64,000 bases of DNA from an uncultured Oscillospiraceae bacterium (GCA_959601025.1 CAUGOD010000001.1:109085-173084); one strand, 5' to 3'. Counted from the first letter of the stretch, positions 42,884 through 51,855 are shown. The notes: a model not told the origin generated them from the letters alone. Program-made: numbers and translations.

Positions 42884-43792
42884 TTAGATCGCGTACACCG
42901 GGTCGATTTCCTTCAGCTCGTTGAAGGTGTCGATCTCCACGATATCCCCTTCATGACAAGGACGGACCTCCACCCGGTAGTTCTTGGCGCAGACCCGGAG
43001 GGAAACCTCGTCCCAGTACCGTTCCTTCCCGCCCGGCATATGGAAAACCGCGTCCACGTCCTTTTCGAGCTTGGCCCCGTCCTCGGGGGTCCAGTAGGAA
43101 ATGCCGTACATGTGATAGCAGTTGGTGCCGCCCACATTCAGCCCGGTGATCACGCCGCGCTTGGTCTCGAAGCACCAGTCGTCGGTGTATTCGCGGTATA
43201 GCCCCAGATAGTTGGTGGCGTATTCATATTTCCGGATCAAGTGCGGGTTGTTCACCAGCAGGTCGGCCTCGCAGACATAGGCCCCCCGCAGAAGGTCCTT
43301 TGCCTGCAGGACGGAGGAGACGTTGTTGGATTCGTTGAAAAGCGGGTTATACAGGAAACGAATCTGCGGGTATTTGTGCACCAGCGCGTCGAACTGCTCC
43401 CAGAGATATCCCCGCACCAGCACGATTTCCGGGATACCGGCCTGCACGATGGCGTCCAGCAGGGTCTCCACGATCATTTTCCCATGAACCCGTACCAGGG
43501 GCTTGGGAGTATTCAGAGTGATCGGCACCATCCGTGTCCCGAAACCGGCGGCGATGACCACTGCGCGGCGTACCCGGTAGGGCTCCAGCGAATCCAGGCC
43601 GGTGCGGGTGATCTGCAGCGCTTTTTTGCTGTTTACCGAAATCAGCCCCAGCTCGTTCAGCTCACCGAGCACGCGGTTTACCACTCCCAGGGAAAGGTGG
43701 GTGTCGTCCGCAATGGCGCGCTGGGTAATCTTTTTGCCCCCTTCGCGCTCAATATACACCAGGACCTCAAACTGATTTTTCGAAATGTTCAT
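42884..43792 (-). CDS. Winged-helix/cytidylyltransferase fusion (LicC / PntC-like)
   Basis: A 302-residue protein. Residues 1-70 form a MarR-like winged helix (FEVLVYIEREGGKKITQRAIADDTHLSLGVVNRVLGELNELGLI). Residues 75-300 form a nucleotidyltransferase with VVIAAGFGTRMVPITLNTPKPLVRVHG, NESNNVSSVLQAKDLL and CEADLLVNNPHLIRKY, the pattern of LicC-type CTP:phosphocholine cytidylyltransferases and of PntC for 2-aminoethylphosphonate. It would make CDP-choline or CMP-AEP to decorate surface polymers. The ATG at 43792 follows GAAAGGAAGG. The upstream ABC transporter is co-oriented, suggesting uptake then activation. The true substrate is inference. Confidence 0.82.
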   Translation of the reverse strand: MNISKNQFEVLVYIEREGGKKITQRAIADDTHLSLGVVNRVLGELNELGLISVNSKKALQITRTGLDSLEPYRVRRAVVIAAGFGTRMVPITLNTPKPLVRVHGKMIVETLLDAIVQAGIPEIVLVRGYLWEQFDALVHKYPQIRFLYNPLFNESNNVSSVLQAKDLLRGAYVCEADLLVNNPHLIRKYEYATNYLGLYREYTDDWCFETKRGVITGLNVGGTNCYHMYGISYWTPEDGAKLEKDVDAVFHMPGGKERYWDEVSLRVCAKNYRVEVRPCHEGDIVEIDTFNELKEIDPVYAI

Positions 43793-43834
43793 GCCGACGA
43801 GCCTTCCTTTCAAAGCGGCCGAAAACCGGCTGCG

Positions 43835-45463
43835 TTACCGTGTGCCGACGCCCCGACGGCGGCAGAGCTTTTTGATTCCGCCGATCAGCAGCTTCATGGC
43901 GATGTTGGACAGCAGGATCACCAGAGAGACGAACGCGGCGGCTTCCATCATCATGTCGTTTTCCAGCTGGTTGATCATGATGGACAGCGGCATGGTGCGG
44001 CTGTTCCACAGGAAGGCGACCGCCGAGATGGTAATCATGGAATTCACGAAGAAATAGCCAAACATCTCGGCAATGGTATCCAGCGTATTGGGGACAAACA
44101 CGTCCCGCAGCAGGCGGAACCGGCCGACGCGAAGGGTTTTTCCTACGTCCTCAAAATTCGGGTTCAGCTTTTTCATGGCGTTATGCGCCATCATATAGGG
44201 GGAGGCGAAAAAGTGGATGATGTTGACAAAGATCAGGATGGCGACGGTGCCGTAGAGAAAGCTTTTTTTGAAGCAGATGACGTATCCCAGGCCGAGCACG
44301 ATGCCCGGGATAGCCAGCGAGGCGATCGATGTGAGATGCAGAATTTTTCCAATGGCGGAACGGCCTCCGCGGGCGGTCATATAGGCTGTCACATAGCCCA
44401 CGACGGTGCCAATGAACGCCACGAAAAGGGAGATCAGCAGGGAATTTCCGAAAAACCGCGGCATGCCGCGGTCCATCACCATTTCCAGGTGCTTCAGGGA
44501 GAACGACAGGTCGTAGGGATACTTGGCGATAAAGGTCATTACGGCGAAGGAGCCGAGCACCAGCAGGACAAAGCCGATCGTCAGCACCGAGAAAATGCCC
44601 AGCAGGATATCCCGCGCCGGTTTACGGGAGACCGTGAGCGGTTTGGCGGAAAAGCCGAGGGCTTCGGCGTCCTTTTTCCGCAGGTCGATCAGGAAGGTGA
44701 TCACCGCGGGAATCAGAAGGATCATACCGATAAAGGCCCCGCTGGAGAAATTTTGCAGGCCGATGACCTCCTGATACAGATAAACGGGGAGGGTGTCGAA
44801 CCGGCCGCCCACCGCCAGCGGTACGCCGTAATCGGTGAACACCATGGTGAACACCGCGAAAACCGCCGAAATGATCGGCCGTTTCATCAGCGGAAGCGTA
44901 ACGGCGATGAAACGGTTGATCGGCGGAAGGCCCAGCACCTCCGCCGCTTCGTAGGTGGTGGCGTCGGCGTATTTCATCGCGTCGGACAGCATCAGGAAGG
45001 CCACCGGGAAGGAATACAGGATGGAACCCAGGAGAACGCCGGGAAAACCCATCAGACGGCTTTCCATACCCAACGCCCGGGTGACCAGCCCGTTCTCCCC
45101 GAACAGGTTGATCAGGCCCAGCCCGTGGGAAATGGAGGGAATCAGCATCGGCAGGGTGGCGAGAACCGCCAGCGCGCCCTTGCCGGGGATATGGCTGCGA
45201 TTTACCGCATACGCCAGCAGATAGGCGATAACGACGGCAAGCAGGGTGGCGCAGAGCGTTACCCCCAGCGAATTCCGGACCGCCCGCCCGAATTTCGGCG
45301 TGGAGACGATGCCGCCGATCTGCCCCCATTCAATCTGGCTGAACATGGCGATCATCGGCAGAAACACCGTGACCGCAAAAAATACGATCAGAACCAGCCG
45401 GACCGACAGGGAAGAGACGCTCCGTCGGCGGGCGGGATCCACAGGCTGCTTGGATTTTGTCAT
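43835..45463 (-). CDS. Fused ABC transporter permease (FbpB/PhnU-V-like)
   Basis: A 542-residue protein with about 12 transmembrane helices in two repeated halves, each a full binding-protein-dependent permease domain. The EAA-type coupling loops are YEAAEVLGLPPINRFIAVTLPLMK in the first half and the corresponding FEDVGKTLRVGRFRLLRDVFVPN in the second. This fused arrangement is seen in iron(III) and putative 2-aminoethylphosphonate importers. It completes a three-subunit importer with the ATPase and lipoprotein upstream, and precedes the cytidylyltransferase by 42 bp. Confidence 0.9.
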   Translation of the reverse strand: MTKSKQPVDPARRRSVSSLSVRLVLIVFFAVTVFLPMIAMFSQIEWGQIGGIVSTPKFGRAVRNSLGVTLCATLLAVVIAYLLAYAVNRSHIPGKGALAVLATLPMLIPSISHGLGLINLFGENGLVTRALGMESRLMGFPGVLLGSILYSFPVAFLMLSDAMKYADATTYEAAEVLGLPPINRFIAVTLPLMKRPIISAVFAVFTMVFTDYGVPLAVGGRFDTLPVYLYQEVIGLQNFSSGAFIGMILLIPAVITFLIDLRKKDAEALGFSAKPLTVSRKPARDILLGIFSVLTIGFVLLVLGSFAVMTFIAKYPYDLSFSLKHLEMVMDRGMPRFFGNSLLISLFVAFIGTVVGYVTAYMTARGGRSAIGKILHLTSIASLAIPGIVLGLGYVICFKKSFLYGTVAILIFVNIIHFFASPYMMAHNAMKKLNPNFEDVGKTLRVGRFRLLRDVFVPNTLDTIAEMFGYFFVNSMITISAVAFLWNSRTMPLSIMINQLENDMMMEAAAFVSLVILLSNIAMKLLIGGIKKLCRRRGVGTR

Positions 45464-45533
45464 CGGGCCGCTCCTTCACACAATGAATGCCGGCGCACCG
45501 TCCGCGGTCGGAAGCCTTGCGGCGGAAAGCCGG

Positions 45534-46292
45534 TCAGATGTCCGCGCTCTGCCGGATCGAGGCGATCTTTTCCTCCAGATGCCGGGTAACGAAGCTTTCC
45601 ACATAGGCGTTGGCCGGGTGGTGATACACCTCCTGCGGCGTGCCGATCTGCGCGATCGTCCCGGTTTCCATCACCATGATGCGGTCGGACATGGAGAAGG
45701 CTTCCTCCTGATCGTGGGTGATGTAGATCATGGTGATGCCGAATTTTTTCTGGATGTCCTTGATCTCCCGCCGCAGGGCGACGCGGTTGGCAGCGTCCAG
45801 CGCCGACATCGGCTCGTCGAACAGCACGATATCCGGGCTGAGCGCCAGGGTGCGGGCGATCGCCACCCGCTGCTGCTGGCCGCCCGACAGCTGCGCGGGC
45901 TTTTTGTTCAGAAAGTCGGTCAGGCCGACCTTCTCCAGAATATTCAGGGCGATTTCCTTCGCTTTCGCCTTCCGCTCCGGCTGGAAGCGGAGGGCGTAGG
46001 TCACGTTCTGCAAGACCGTCATATTGGGGAAGAGCGCGTAATTCTGGAACACGATCCCCATCCCCCGGCGGGAGGGGGGCGCGTTCCGGATGGAAACGCC
46101 GTCCTTGAGAATGTCGCCGCCGTCGGCCGTTTCAATACCGATCAGGATGCGGAGCAGCGTGGTTTTTCCGCAGCCGGACGGGCCGAGGATGGACAGGAAT
46201 TCCCCGTCCTGCACGGAAAAATCGAGACCGTCCAGGACGGTGCGTTCTCCGAATGCCTTGGTCAGATTCCGTACGGTCAGTTTTTCGCTCAT
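45534..46292 (-). CDS. ABC transporter ATPase (PotA/FbpC/PhnT-like)
   Basis: A 252-residue ATPase, shorter than most PotA/FbpC proteins because the C-terminal TOBE domain is missing. Walker A is GPSGCGKTT, the Q loop is VFQNYALFPNM, the signature is LSGGQQQRVA, Walker B is IVLFDEPMSALD and the H loop is YITHDQEEA. It energises the fused permease. It is 171 bp after the lipoprotein gene, with a strong hairpin in the gap that may tune the stoichiometry of the operon. Confidence 0.93.
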   Translation of the reverse strand: MSEKLTVRNLTKAFGERTVLDGLDFSVQDGEFLSILGPSGCGKTTLLRILIGIETADGGDILKDGVSIRNAPPSRRGMGIVFQNYALFPNMTVLQNVTYALRFQPERKAKAKEIALNILEKVGLTDFLNKKPAQLSGGQQQRVAIARTLALSPDIVLFDEPMSALDAANRVALRREIKDIQKKFGITMIYITHDQEEAFSMSDRIMVMETGTIAQIGTPQEVYHHPANAYVESFVTRHLEEKIASIRQSADI

Positions 46293-46367
46293 ACGCCGTA
46301 TCCTTTCCTTGCCCTGATCGGCCGCGTCATAATTTTGTCGTGATTCGTCGTTTCCCGCCGCATAGCA

Positions 46368-46400
46368 TTACCGTATCCCCGGGTTTCGGAGATACGGTAA
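46368..46400 (-). promoter_or_regulatory. Intra-operon mRNA hairpin between SBP and ATPase genes
   Basis: TTACCGTATC (46368-46377) pairs with GATACGGTAA (46391-46400) and there is no T tract. Such a hairpin after a binding-protein gene typically protects the upstream message and lets the SBP be made in excess (inference). Confidence 0.6.
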
Positions 46401-46463
46401 CGGAAGGTATATCGTTTTAAAGGAGGGGATGCGCCCGCGCGGACAGAAGGAAAATCCGGTCGC

Positions 46464-47444
46464 TCAATAGGCCCAGCGGGAGAGCAGCTTTTCCTTTACC
46501 GCAGTGTCGGTGATGGTGGACATGTCCGCCGCCCGAATATCGGACGGATAATCCTTGATATTGTTTTTCTGGTCCTTCAGCACCAGGCCGGGGCAGAAAT
46601 TTTCCTTATCGTACCGGATGAACTCGTCGTTCAGGAAGGTGAAAACCGCCTTGACGTTTTCCTCGGTCTCCCGTCCCTTGATGATGCCGAAGCTGGTGGT
46701 GTTGTATGGGCAGCCGTCCGCCGGCTGGATGATTTTCAGCGGCATTCCCTGGCCGATCTGTTCCGCCGCCTGGAAGACCATGCCGAGACCGATCGCAATT
46801 TCACCCTGATTAAGCAGCTTGACCGGCCCCGAACCGGATTCCGTGAACTGCTTGATGTTTTTCTGCAGCTTGTCCACATAGTCGAAAGCGGCGTCCTCGC
46901 CCATCGTATTGACCCAGGTATTCAGAAACATGTATCCCGTGTTGGAGGTCTTGGGACTGGGCATAGCGATCAGTCCCGCATACTCCGGCTTCAGCAGGTC
47001 GTCGTAGGTCGCCGGTTCGGCCAGCCCTTTTTCCTTCAGCACCGCTGTGTTCACAATGAAAGCGCCGTCCGCCTTTTCCCAGGTGTAATAGCGATTGTCC
47101 GAACCGTTGACCCCGTCCAAATACTGCGAGACGTCGAACCCTTCGAGCGAGGCGAAATGCTCCGCGATCTGGGCAAAAGAGGCGGTTTCCAGCCCCAGCA
47201 CGATATCGGCTTCGGTATTGGTCCCCTCCGCCTTGATCTTGGCGGCGTTGTTGCCGGTGGAAAGCTGCTGTACCGTCACCTCAATATCCGGGAATTTCTC
47301 CTTCAGCTGTTCGCGCAGCGCTTCGTTGCGGTAATCCTCCATCGAAGAGTAGATGACGACCTGCTCCCCTTTGTTCGAGGAGCAGCCGGATAAGAACGGA
47401 ATAATACAAATGGCAGCCATCGCCGCCGCAGCGAGACGTTTCAT
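46464..47444 (-). CDS. ABC transporter substrate-binding lipoprotein (iron/phosphonate/polyamine class)
   Basis: A 326-residue lipoprotein from the ATG at 47444 (GGAAAGGGAGAG site); the 74-codon-longer frame is rejected because it lacks a site. The signal peptide ends in LSGCSS at about residue 21. The mature protein has the periplasmic-binding fold of the Fbp/PotD/PhnS class (VVIYSSMEDYRNEALREQL, ADIVLGLETASFA, GLIAMPSPKTSNTGYMF, GEIAIGLGMVFQAAE). The companion cytidylyltransferase makes 2-aminoethylphosphonate or a phosphocholine-like compound a candidate ligand. Iron cannot be excluded from sequence alone. Confidence 0.85.
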   Translation of the reverse strand: MKRLAAAAMAAICIIPFLSGCSSNKGEQVVIYSSMEDYRNEALREQLKEKFPDIEVTVQQLSTGNNAAKIKAEGTNTEADIVLGLETASFAQIAEHFASLEGFDVSQYLDGVNGSDNRYYTWEKADGAFIVNTAVLKEKGLAEPATYDDLLKPEYAGLIAMPSPKTSNTGYMFLNTWVNTMGEDAAFDYVDKLQKNIKQFTESGSGPVKLLNQGEIAIGLGMVFQAAEQIGQGMPLKIIQPADGCPYNTTSFGIIKGRETEENVKAVFTFLNDEFIRYDKENFCPGLVLKDQKNNIKDYPSDIRAADMSTITDTAVKEKLLSRWAY

Positions 47445-48207
47445 AATACTCTCCCTTTCCTGTGAAATTTGAGATGGTTTCGACCAACGGTTGAAATTGC
47501 CGCAGCGTTTTTTGCGGCAAAGGATCAAATTCCGACGTGAAAAGGCTGAAAACCATATTTTCACGCGAATCTTCCTTCTGTCGCAAAAGCATCGGCGCCA
47601 ATAGAATGGAAAAAATCGTGCTTCTAAGAAGCAAAGCGGCGGCCCGCCGAGTGGCCGACAAACCATTTTTCCAATTCCCGTTTATGGTCTTCCTTCACGC
47701 TAATCTCTATTTTTAGAATAAAAATCGGAGTGGTTTCGATCTGCCGGCCGGAAATCAAATCGCGCAAACACCTCGCCGTATTCCCTGTATCAGGGTCGCG
47801 TTTGCAATTTCTTAGGCCTTTATGGAAGCGGAAAAACATGCCGTAAGTTCATATGCGGTATAATAACACAGCTTTATGAACAAGTCAATAAAAGGTTACG
47901 GCTTTGTTAACATTCCGAAATTGGAAGGAATGGGAAGGATAGTGAACAAAAAACGATAAACAAGGGGGAACACAAAGAGCGGGGAACCATGGCGAATATA
48001 GGCAGATAGTTAAAAAAATATCAAAACAGCAGCGTGTTACACGAACCGGTTCTGCCTATTTTGCTGAAATTTTCCGTGGGGGCTTTTCAAAAAAAGAAGT
48101 TTGAGCATATAATATATCCTGGGGGTAGTTAGGGAAAACCAGAGCTGCTGCCTGCCTTTGGCAGAAAAAATTCGGTAAAGACGGGAAATGGGGCTTAGTC
48201 AGTATCT
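47445..48207. other. 763 bp intergenic region between the SBP and dehydrogenase genes
   Basis: AT-rich and gene-free by inspection. It holds a long stem-loop closed by ATAGGCAGA/TCTGCCTAT (47998-48006 with 48051-48059) just before the dehydrogenase promoter, and a short CTGCC/GGCAG hairpin in that gene's leader. A 71-codon minus frame at 47624-47839 lacks a ribosome site. I found no recognised riboswitch. Confidence 0.55.
48085..48113 (+). promoter_or_regulatory. Probable promoter of the dehydrogenase-malic enzyme pair
   Basis: TATAAT (48108-48113) is preceded at 17 bp by a weak -35 TTTCAA (48085-48090). The predicted leader is about 90 nt. Confidence 0.5.
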
Positions 48208-49158
48208 ATGAGAAACAATCGGAAAATTACGGTTCTTGGCGCGGGCAACGTCGGCGCTTCCATTGCGTACACATTGACGCTGGACGGCGTCTGTTCGGAA
48301 TTAATTCTGATCGACATCAATGAAAAAAAGGCGCAGGGGGAAGCGATGGACATTCGCCAGGGGCTTTCCTTCAGCCGGTCGGTCAACATTTATGCCGGGT
48401 CGTATGCGGACGCGAAGGATTCGGATATCGTGGTGGTCACGGTCGGCGCGGCGCGCAGGCCGGGACAATCCCGGATCGACCTGGCCCAGGGGAATGTGAA
48501 CATCATCCGCAGCGTAATGCCGCAGATCGTGTCGGTCGCGCCGGAGGCTGTCTATATTGTGGTCAGCAATCCTGTGGATATTCTGACCTATGCGATTCTT
48601 CAATGTACCGACCTGCCTCCTTCGCAGGTGATCGGTTCCGGCACGCTGTTGGATTCCAGCCGCCTGCGGTCGATTGTGGCCGAGCGGGTGGGCGTGGTCC
48701 CGCAGAACGTCCATGCCTATGTGTTGGGCGAGCATGGGGATTCTTCGGTGATCCCCTGGTCTCTGACCTCCATTTCCGGCATGCCGATGACGACCTATTG
48801 CGGGCTGCAGGGGAGCGGCTTCTGCGATGCGAAGGAGATCGCCGCCATCGAGGAGGAGGTCCGCACCTCCGGCGCCTGTGTGATCGGGCTGAAGGGCGCC
48901 ACCTATTACGCCATCGCTATGACCGTGCGCCAGCTTTGCGAAGCAATTCTGCGCAATACCAGCAACGTGTTGACAGTTTCCGGCTTGATTACCGGCCAGT
49001 ACGGGATCGAGGATGTCTGTCTCAGCCTGCCCTTTGTCGTAGATTCCCAGGGCATCAAGAAAGGACTGGAGCCCCCGCTGCTGGAAGAAGAACGCCGCCA
49101 GCTGCATCACAGCGCCGCTGTTCTGAAGAAAAGCATTGCCGCATTGGATATGAAATAA
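48208..49158 (+). CDS. LDH/MDH-family 2-hydroxyacid dehydrogenase, malate-type specificity loop
   Basis: A 316-residue NAD-dependent enzyme of the lactate/malate dehydrogenase superfamily. The N-terminal GAGNVGASIAY binds NAD, Asp36 in LILIDIN favours NAD over NADP, and His177 in LGEHGDSSV is the catalytic base. The substrate-specificity loop reads GAARRPGQSRIDL: Arg83 sits where LDH has Gln102 and MDH has Arg, and Arg89 is the invariant arginine. Arg at this site normally selects oxaloacetate/malate, although GEHGDS is LDH-like. Standard annotation would say L-lactate dehydrogenase; the malic enzyme next door favours malate. Confidence 0.85.
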   Translation: MRNNRKITVLGAGNVGASIAYTLTLDGVCSELILIDINEKKAQGEAMDIRQGLSFSRSVNIYAGSYADAKDSDIVVVTVGAARRPGQSRIDLAQGNVNIIRSVMPQIVSVAPEAVYIVVSNPVDILTYAILQCTDLPPSQVIGSGTLLDSSRLRSIVAERVGVVPQNVHAYVLGEHGDSSVIPWSLTSISGMPMTTYCGLQGSGFCDAKEIAAIEEEVRTSGACVIGLKGATYYAIAMTVRQLCEAILRNTSNVLTVSGLITGQYGIEDVCLSLPFVVDSQGIKKGLEPPLLEEERRQLHHSAAVLKKSIAALDMK

Positions 49159-49244
49159 AATCCGCCGAAAAACCGGCGCTGGAACGGGGATAGGAAGCCC
49201 GGGCTCTCCGCCGTTTTTACAATACCGAAAGGAAGTTATGCAAC

Positions 49245-50420
49245 ATGGATTACGCATCGGAATCGCTGAAGCTGCACCAGCAGTGGAAAGGGAAAATCGA
49301 AGTGGTCTGCCGCGCGCCGCTGGAGACCCGGGACGACCTTTCCCTTGCCTATACGCCCGGCGTGGCCCAGCCCTGCCTGGAAATTCAGAAGGATGTGGAC
49401 AAGAGCTATGACCTGACCCGCCGGGGAAACCTGGTGGCGGTGGTAACCGACGGCACCGCCGTTCTTGGACTGGGCGATATCGGACCGGAGGCCGGAATGC
49501 CGGTTATGGAGGGCAAATGCGCCCTGTTCAAGGCCTTCGGGGACGTAGACGCGGTTCCGCTTTGCGTCCGGTCCAAAGAGGTGGACGATATCGTGAACAC
49601 TGTCCGTCTTCTGGCGGGAAGCTTCGGCGGCGTTAACCTGGAGGACATATCCGCCCCCCGCTGCTTTGAAATCGAGCGGCGGCTGAAGGAATGCTGCGAT
49701 ATCCCGATTTTCCACGACGACCAGCATGGCACCGCGGTGGTCACCCTCGCCGCCATGCTTAATGCGCTGAAGCTGACCGGCAAAAGGCTGGATGAAATCC
49801 GGGTGGTCACCAGCGGCGCGGGCGCGGCCGGCATCGCGATTATCCGCCTGCTGATCGCGATGGGGCTGAAAAACGTCATCCTCTGCGACCGACAGGGCGC
49901 GATCTACAAGGGCCGAGACGGACTGAACAAGGAAAAGGCCGAGATGGCCGAGATCACCAATCAGGAATGCCGGAAGGGTTCGCTGGCCGACTGCCTGGTT
50001 GGCGCGGACGTGTTTATTGGGGTGTCCGCCCCGGGTTGTGTCACGCCGGAGATGGTGAAGTCCATGAATGCCGACCCCATCCTGTTCCCGATGGCCAACC
50101 CGGTACCGGAGATTATGCCGGAGCTGGCGAAGGAAGCCGGCGCGGCGGTGGTCGGCACCGGCCGCAGCGACTTTCCCAACCAGATCAACAACGTGCTGGC
50201 GTTCCCGGGCATCTTCCGGGGAGCGCTGGACGTCCGGGCCAGCGACATCAACGATGAAATGAAGATCGCGGCCGCGAAGGCGATCGCCGGGTTTGTGACC
50301 GACGACAAGCTGTCCGCTGATTACATCATCCCCAGCGCACTGGACCGCAGCGTGGCGAAGGCGGTGGCCGACGCCGTGGCGGAGGCTGCCCGCCGCACCG
50401 GCGTGGCCCGGCTCGGATAA
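49245..50420 (+). CDS. NAD(P)-dependent malic enzyme (decarboxylating)
   Basis: A 391-residue short-form bacterial malic enzyme that converts malate to pyruvate and CO2. The N-terminal malic domain has LAYTPGVAQPC and VVTDGTAVLGLGDIGPEAGMPVMEGK with the catalytic Lys. Metal ligands are in FEIERRL and PIFHDDQHGTA; the Rossmann GAGAAGIAI follows. CDR after the beta strand (VILCDRQG) suggests NAD rather than NADP (weak inference). It starts 86 bp after the dehydrogenase, with a GAAAGGAAG site, and the two are probably co-transcribed. Confidence 0.93.
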   Translation: MDYASESLKLHQQWKGKIEVVCRAPLETRDDLSLAYTPGVAQPCLEIQKDVDKSYDLTRRGNLVAVVTDGTAVLGLGDIGPEAGMPVMEGKCALFKAFGDVDAVPLCVRSKEVDDIVNTVRLLAGSFGGVNLEDISAPRCFEIERRLKECCDIPIFHDDQHGTAVVTLAAMLNALKLTGKRLDEIRVVTSGAGAAGIAIIRLLIAMGLKNVILCDRQGAIYKGRDGLNKEKAEMAEITNQECRKGSLADCLVGADVFIGVSAPGCVTPEMVKSMNADPILFPMANPVPEIMPELAKEAGAAVVGTGRSDFPNQINNVLAFPGIFRGALDVRASDINDEMKIAAAKAIAGFVTDDKLSADYIIPSALDRSVAKAVADAVAEAARRTGVARLG

Positions 50421-50438
50421 ATCGGAAAAGCAATGGCA

Positions 50439-50476
50439 GAAAGGCCGTCCCACCGTATGGCGGGGCGGCTTTTGCT
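50439..50476 (+). terminator. Terminator after malic enzyme
   Basis: AAAGGCCGTCCCACC pairs with GGCGGGGCGGCTTTT (two non-Watson-Crick positions) around GTAT. Confidence 0.7.
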
Positions 50477-50545
50477 ATATAATATGGTATGGTTGCTGGT
50501 GCCGGCCCCTCCGCGGCAACAATGGAAAAACAGAAGGTCTTCTAT

Positions 50546-51715
50546 TTAGGCGTGCTTGGTGAAAATCGTTTCCCGTATCCGGGTGCGGCTGGAATAATGC
50601 ACGCTGAGAGCCAGGCCGACCCCGAGAAACAGGGTGCCGACCGAACTGCCGCCCCGGCTGAAAAAGGGAAGGGTGATGCCGATGACCGGCAGAATCCGTA
50701 GATTCATGCCAAGGTTGATAAGGGATTGGAAGCCGATCATGGCCATCAGCCCGGCGCACAGGAGCATTCCCTGAAAATCCCGGGCGGTCATCGCGTCCCG
50801 CAGCAGGGCGAGCACAATGCCCAGCAGCAGGAGCAGCAGCGCCACCGCGCCCACAAAACCGAATTCCTCCCCCGCGACGGTGAAAATGAAGTCGTTGTTC
50901 CGGGCATAAAGCGTATAGCCGCCGATGTTGCCGCCCTCCAGAAACCCGACGCCCCAGAGCCGGCCGGAGCCGATCGCGGTCAGCCCCAGATACTGCTGCC
51001 AGCCTTCGTCAGCGAGATACTGGTCGACAAAGATCAAGCTGAGAAAGCGGGCCTGCTTGTCGTCGGTCATTCGATTCCACACGAAGGGGACCAACGCGGT
51101 GCCGCCGATCAATGCCACCAGGAAATAGACCGGTCGCAGCCCCGCTACCAGCATCATCGCGGCGAATATGCACATAAAGACCAGCGCGGTGCCGTCGTCC
51201 CCCTGCAGGAATACCAGCCCGATCGGTACCAATCCGTGCAGGCAGAGGAGCAGCACGGTACGCAGTTCATTGATATGCTCCCTCACCTTCGAGAGATGAT
51301 AGGAGAAAGAAATGATGAACGTGATCTTCATCAGCTCCGACGGCTGGAAGGTAACATACCGCCCGCCGCCGATTGGGACGCCGAGCCAGGCGGTGTCGTC
51401 GGTTCCGCCGACATTCAATCCCAGCCCCAGCAGCGTCAGCAGCACCAGGATCAGGGAAACGCCGGAAAGAACCGGCCAGCAGCGGCAGATCACGCCGTAA
51501 TCGATTTTCGAGATCACGATGGCCGCGATTAGTCCGGCAGCGCAGGCGGCCACCTGGATCATGTAATCGCTTGCGCCCAGTCCCGCCGTTTTCGCGGTGG
51601 AGTAAATCAGCACACAGCCGTAAGCCGCCGCTGTCGTGCAGAGCAGCAGCAACAGCCAGTCGGTATGGCGGACGTAAGTGGAAACGCCGCTTTTGATTTT
51701 TTTAAAAAGTCCCAA
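50546..51715 (-). CDS. rodA: SEDS-family peptidoglycan polymerase RodA
   Basis: A SEDS glycosyltransferase with about ten transmembrane helices that polymerises lipid II for lateral wall growth. Diagnostic blocks are FQPSELMKITFIISFSYHL, the large extracellular region after WNRM, GLTAIGSGRLWGVGFLEG and ITLPFFSRGGSSVGTLFLGVGLALSV. The start is uncertain: the longer frame to 51817 would begin inside the promoter (51789-51817), so the first usable in-frame start is TTG at 51715, giving LGLFKKIKSGVSTYVRHTDWLLL; its GAGGAAGG site is somewhat distant. RodA rather than FtsW is inferred from the RTDWL start and the GFLEG motif. Confidence 0.82.
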   Translation of the reverse strand: MGLFKKIKSGVSTYVRHTDWLLLLLCTTAAAYGCVLIYSTAKTAGLGASDYMIQVAACAAGLIAAIVISKIDYGVICRCWPVLSGVSLILVLLTLLGLGLNVGGTDDTAWLGVPIGGGRYVTFQPSELMKITFIISFSYHLSKVREHINELRTVLLLCLHGLVPIGLVFLQGDDGTALVFMCIFAAMMLVAGLRPVYFLVALIGGTALVPFVWNRMTDDKQARFLSLIFVDQYLADEGWQQYLGLTAIGSGRLWGVGFLEGGNIGGYTLYARNNDFIFTVAGEEFGFVGAVALLLLLLGIVLALLRDAMTARDFQGMLLCAGLMAMIGFQSLINLGMNLRILPVIGITLPFFSRGGSSVGTLFLGVGLALSVHYSSRTRIRETIFTKHA

Positions 51716-51788
51716 TGGCGGGCACCGTACCTTCCTCTGCGTTTCCGAAGCATTGCTCGTATCGTTTCGTATGGATCGTATCGTTCTC

Positions 51789-51817
51789 ATTATAGCCGCT
51801 TTCGCTCTGTGATTCAA
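51789..51817 (-). promoter_or_regulatory. Promoter of rodA
   Basis: On the minus strand, TTGAAT (51812-51817) and TATAAT (51789-51794) are separated by 17 bp. The predicted transcript starts near 51782, which rules out the upstream in-frame ATGs as start codons. Confidence 0.75.
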
Positions 51818-51849
51818 GATTCAGTCTTTTAAGAATCTCTGAAGTATGA

Positions 51850-51855
51850 TATAAT
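51850..51855 (+). promoter_or_regulatory. -10 element upstream of tsaE
   Basis: TATAAT at 51850-51855 lies about 200 bp before tsaE, divergent from the rodA promoter. No good -35 is visible. A small hairpin (AATGCCG/CGGCATT) follows at about 51869-51885. Confidence 0.4.

Noticed and set aside
43241..45589. 782-codon plus-strand open frame opposite the fused permease
   Set aside because: His/Gln/Arg-rich low-complexity translation typical of an antisense shadow. It spans two well-supported minus-strand genes.
47624..47839. 71-codon minus frame upstream of the substrate-binding lipoprotein
   Set aside because: No ribosome site and atypical composition. It also overlaps the rejected long N-terminal extension of the lipoprotein frame.
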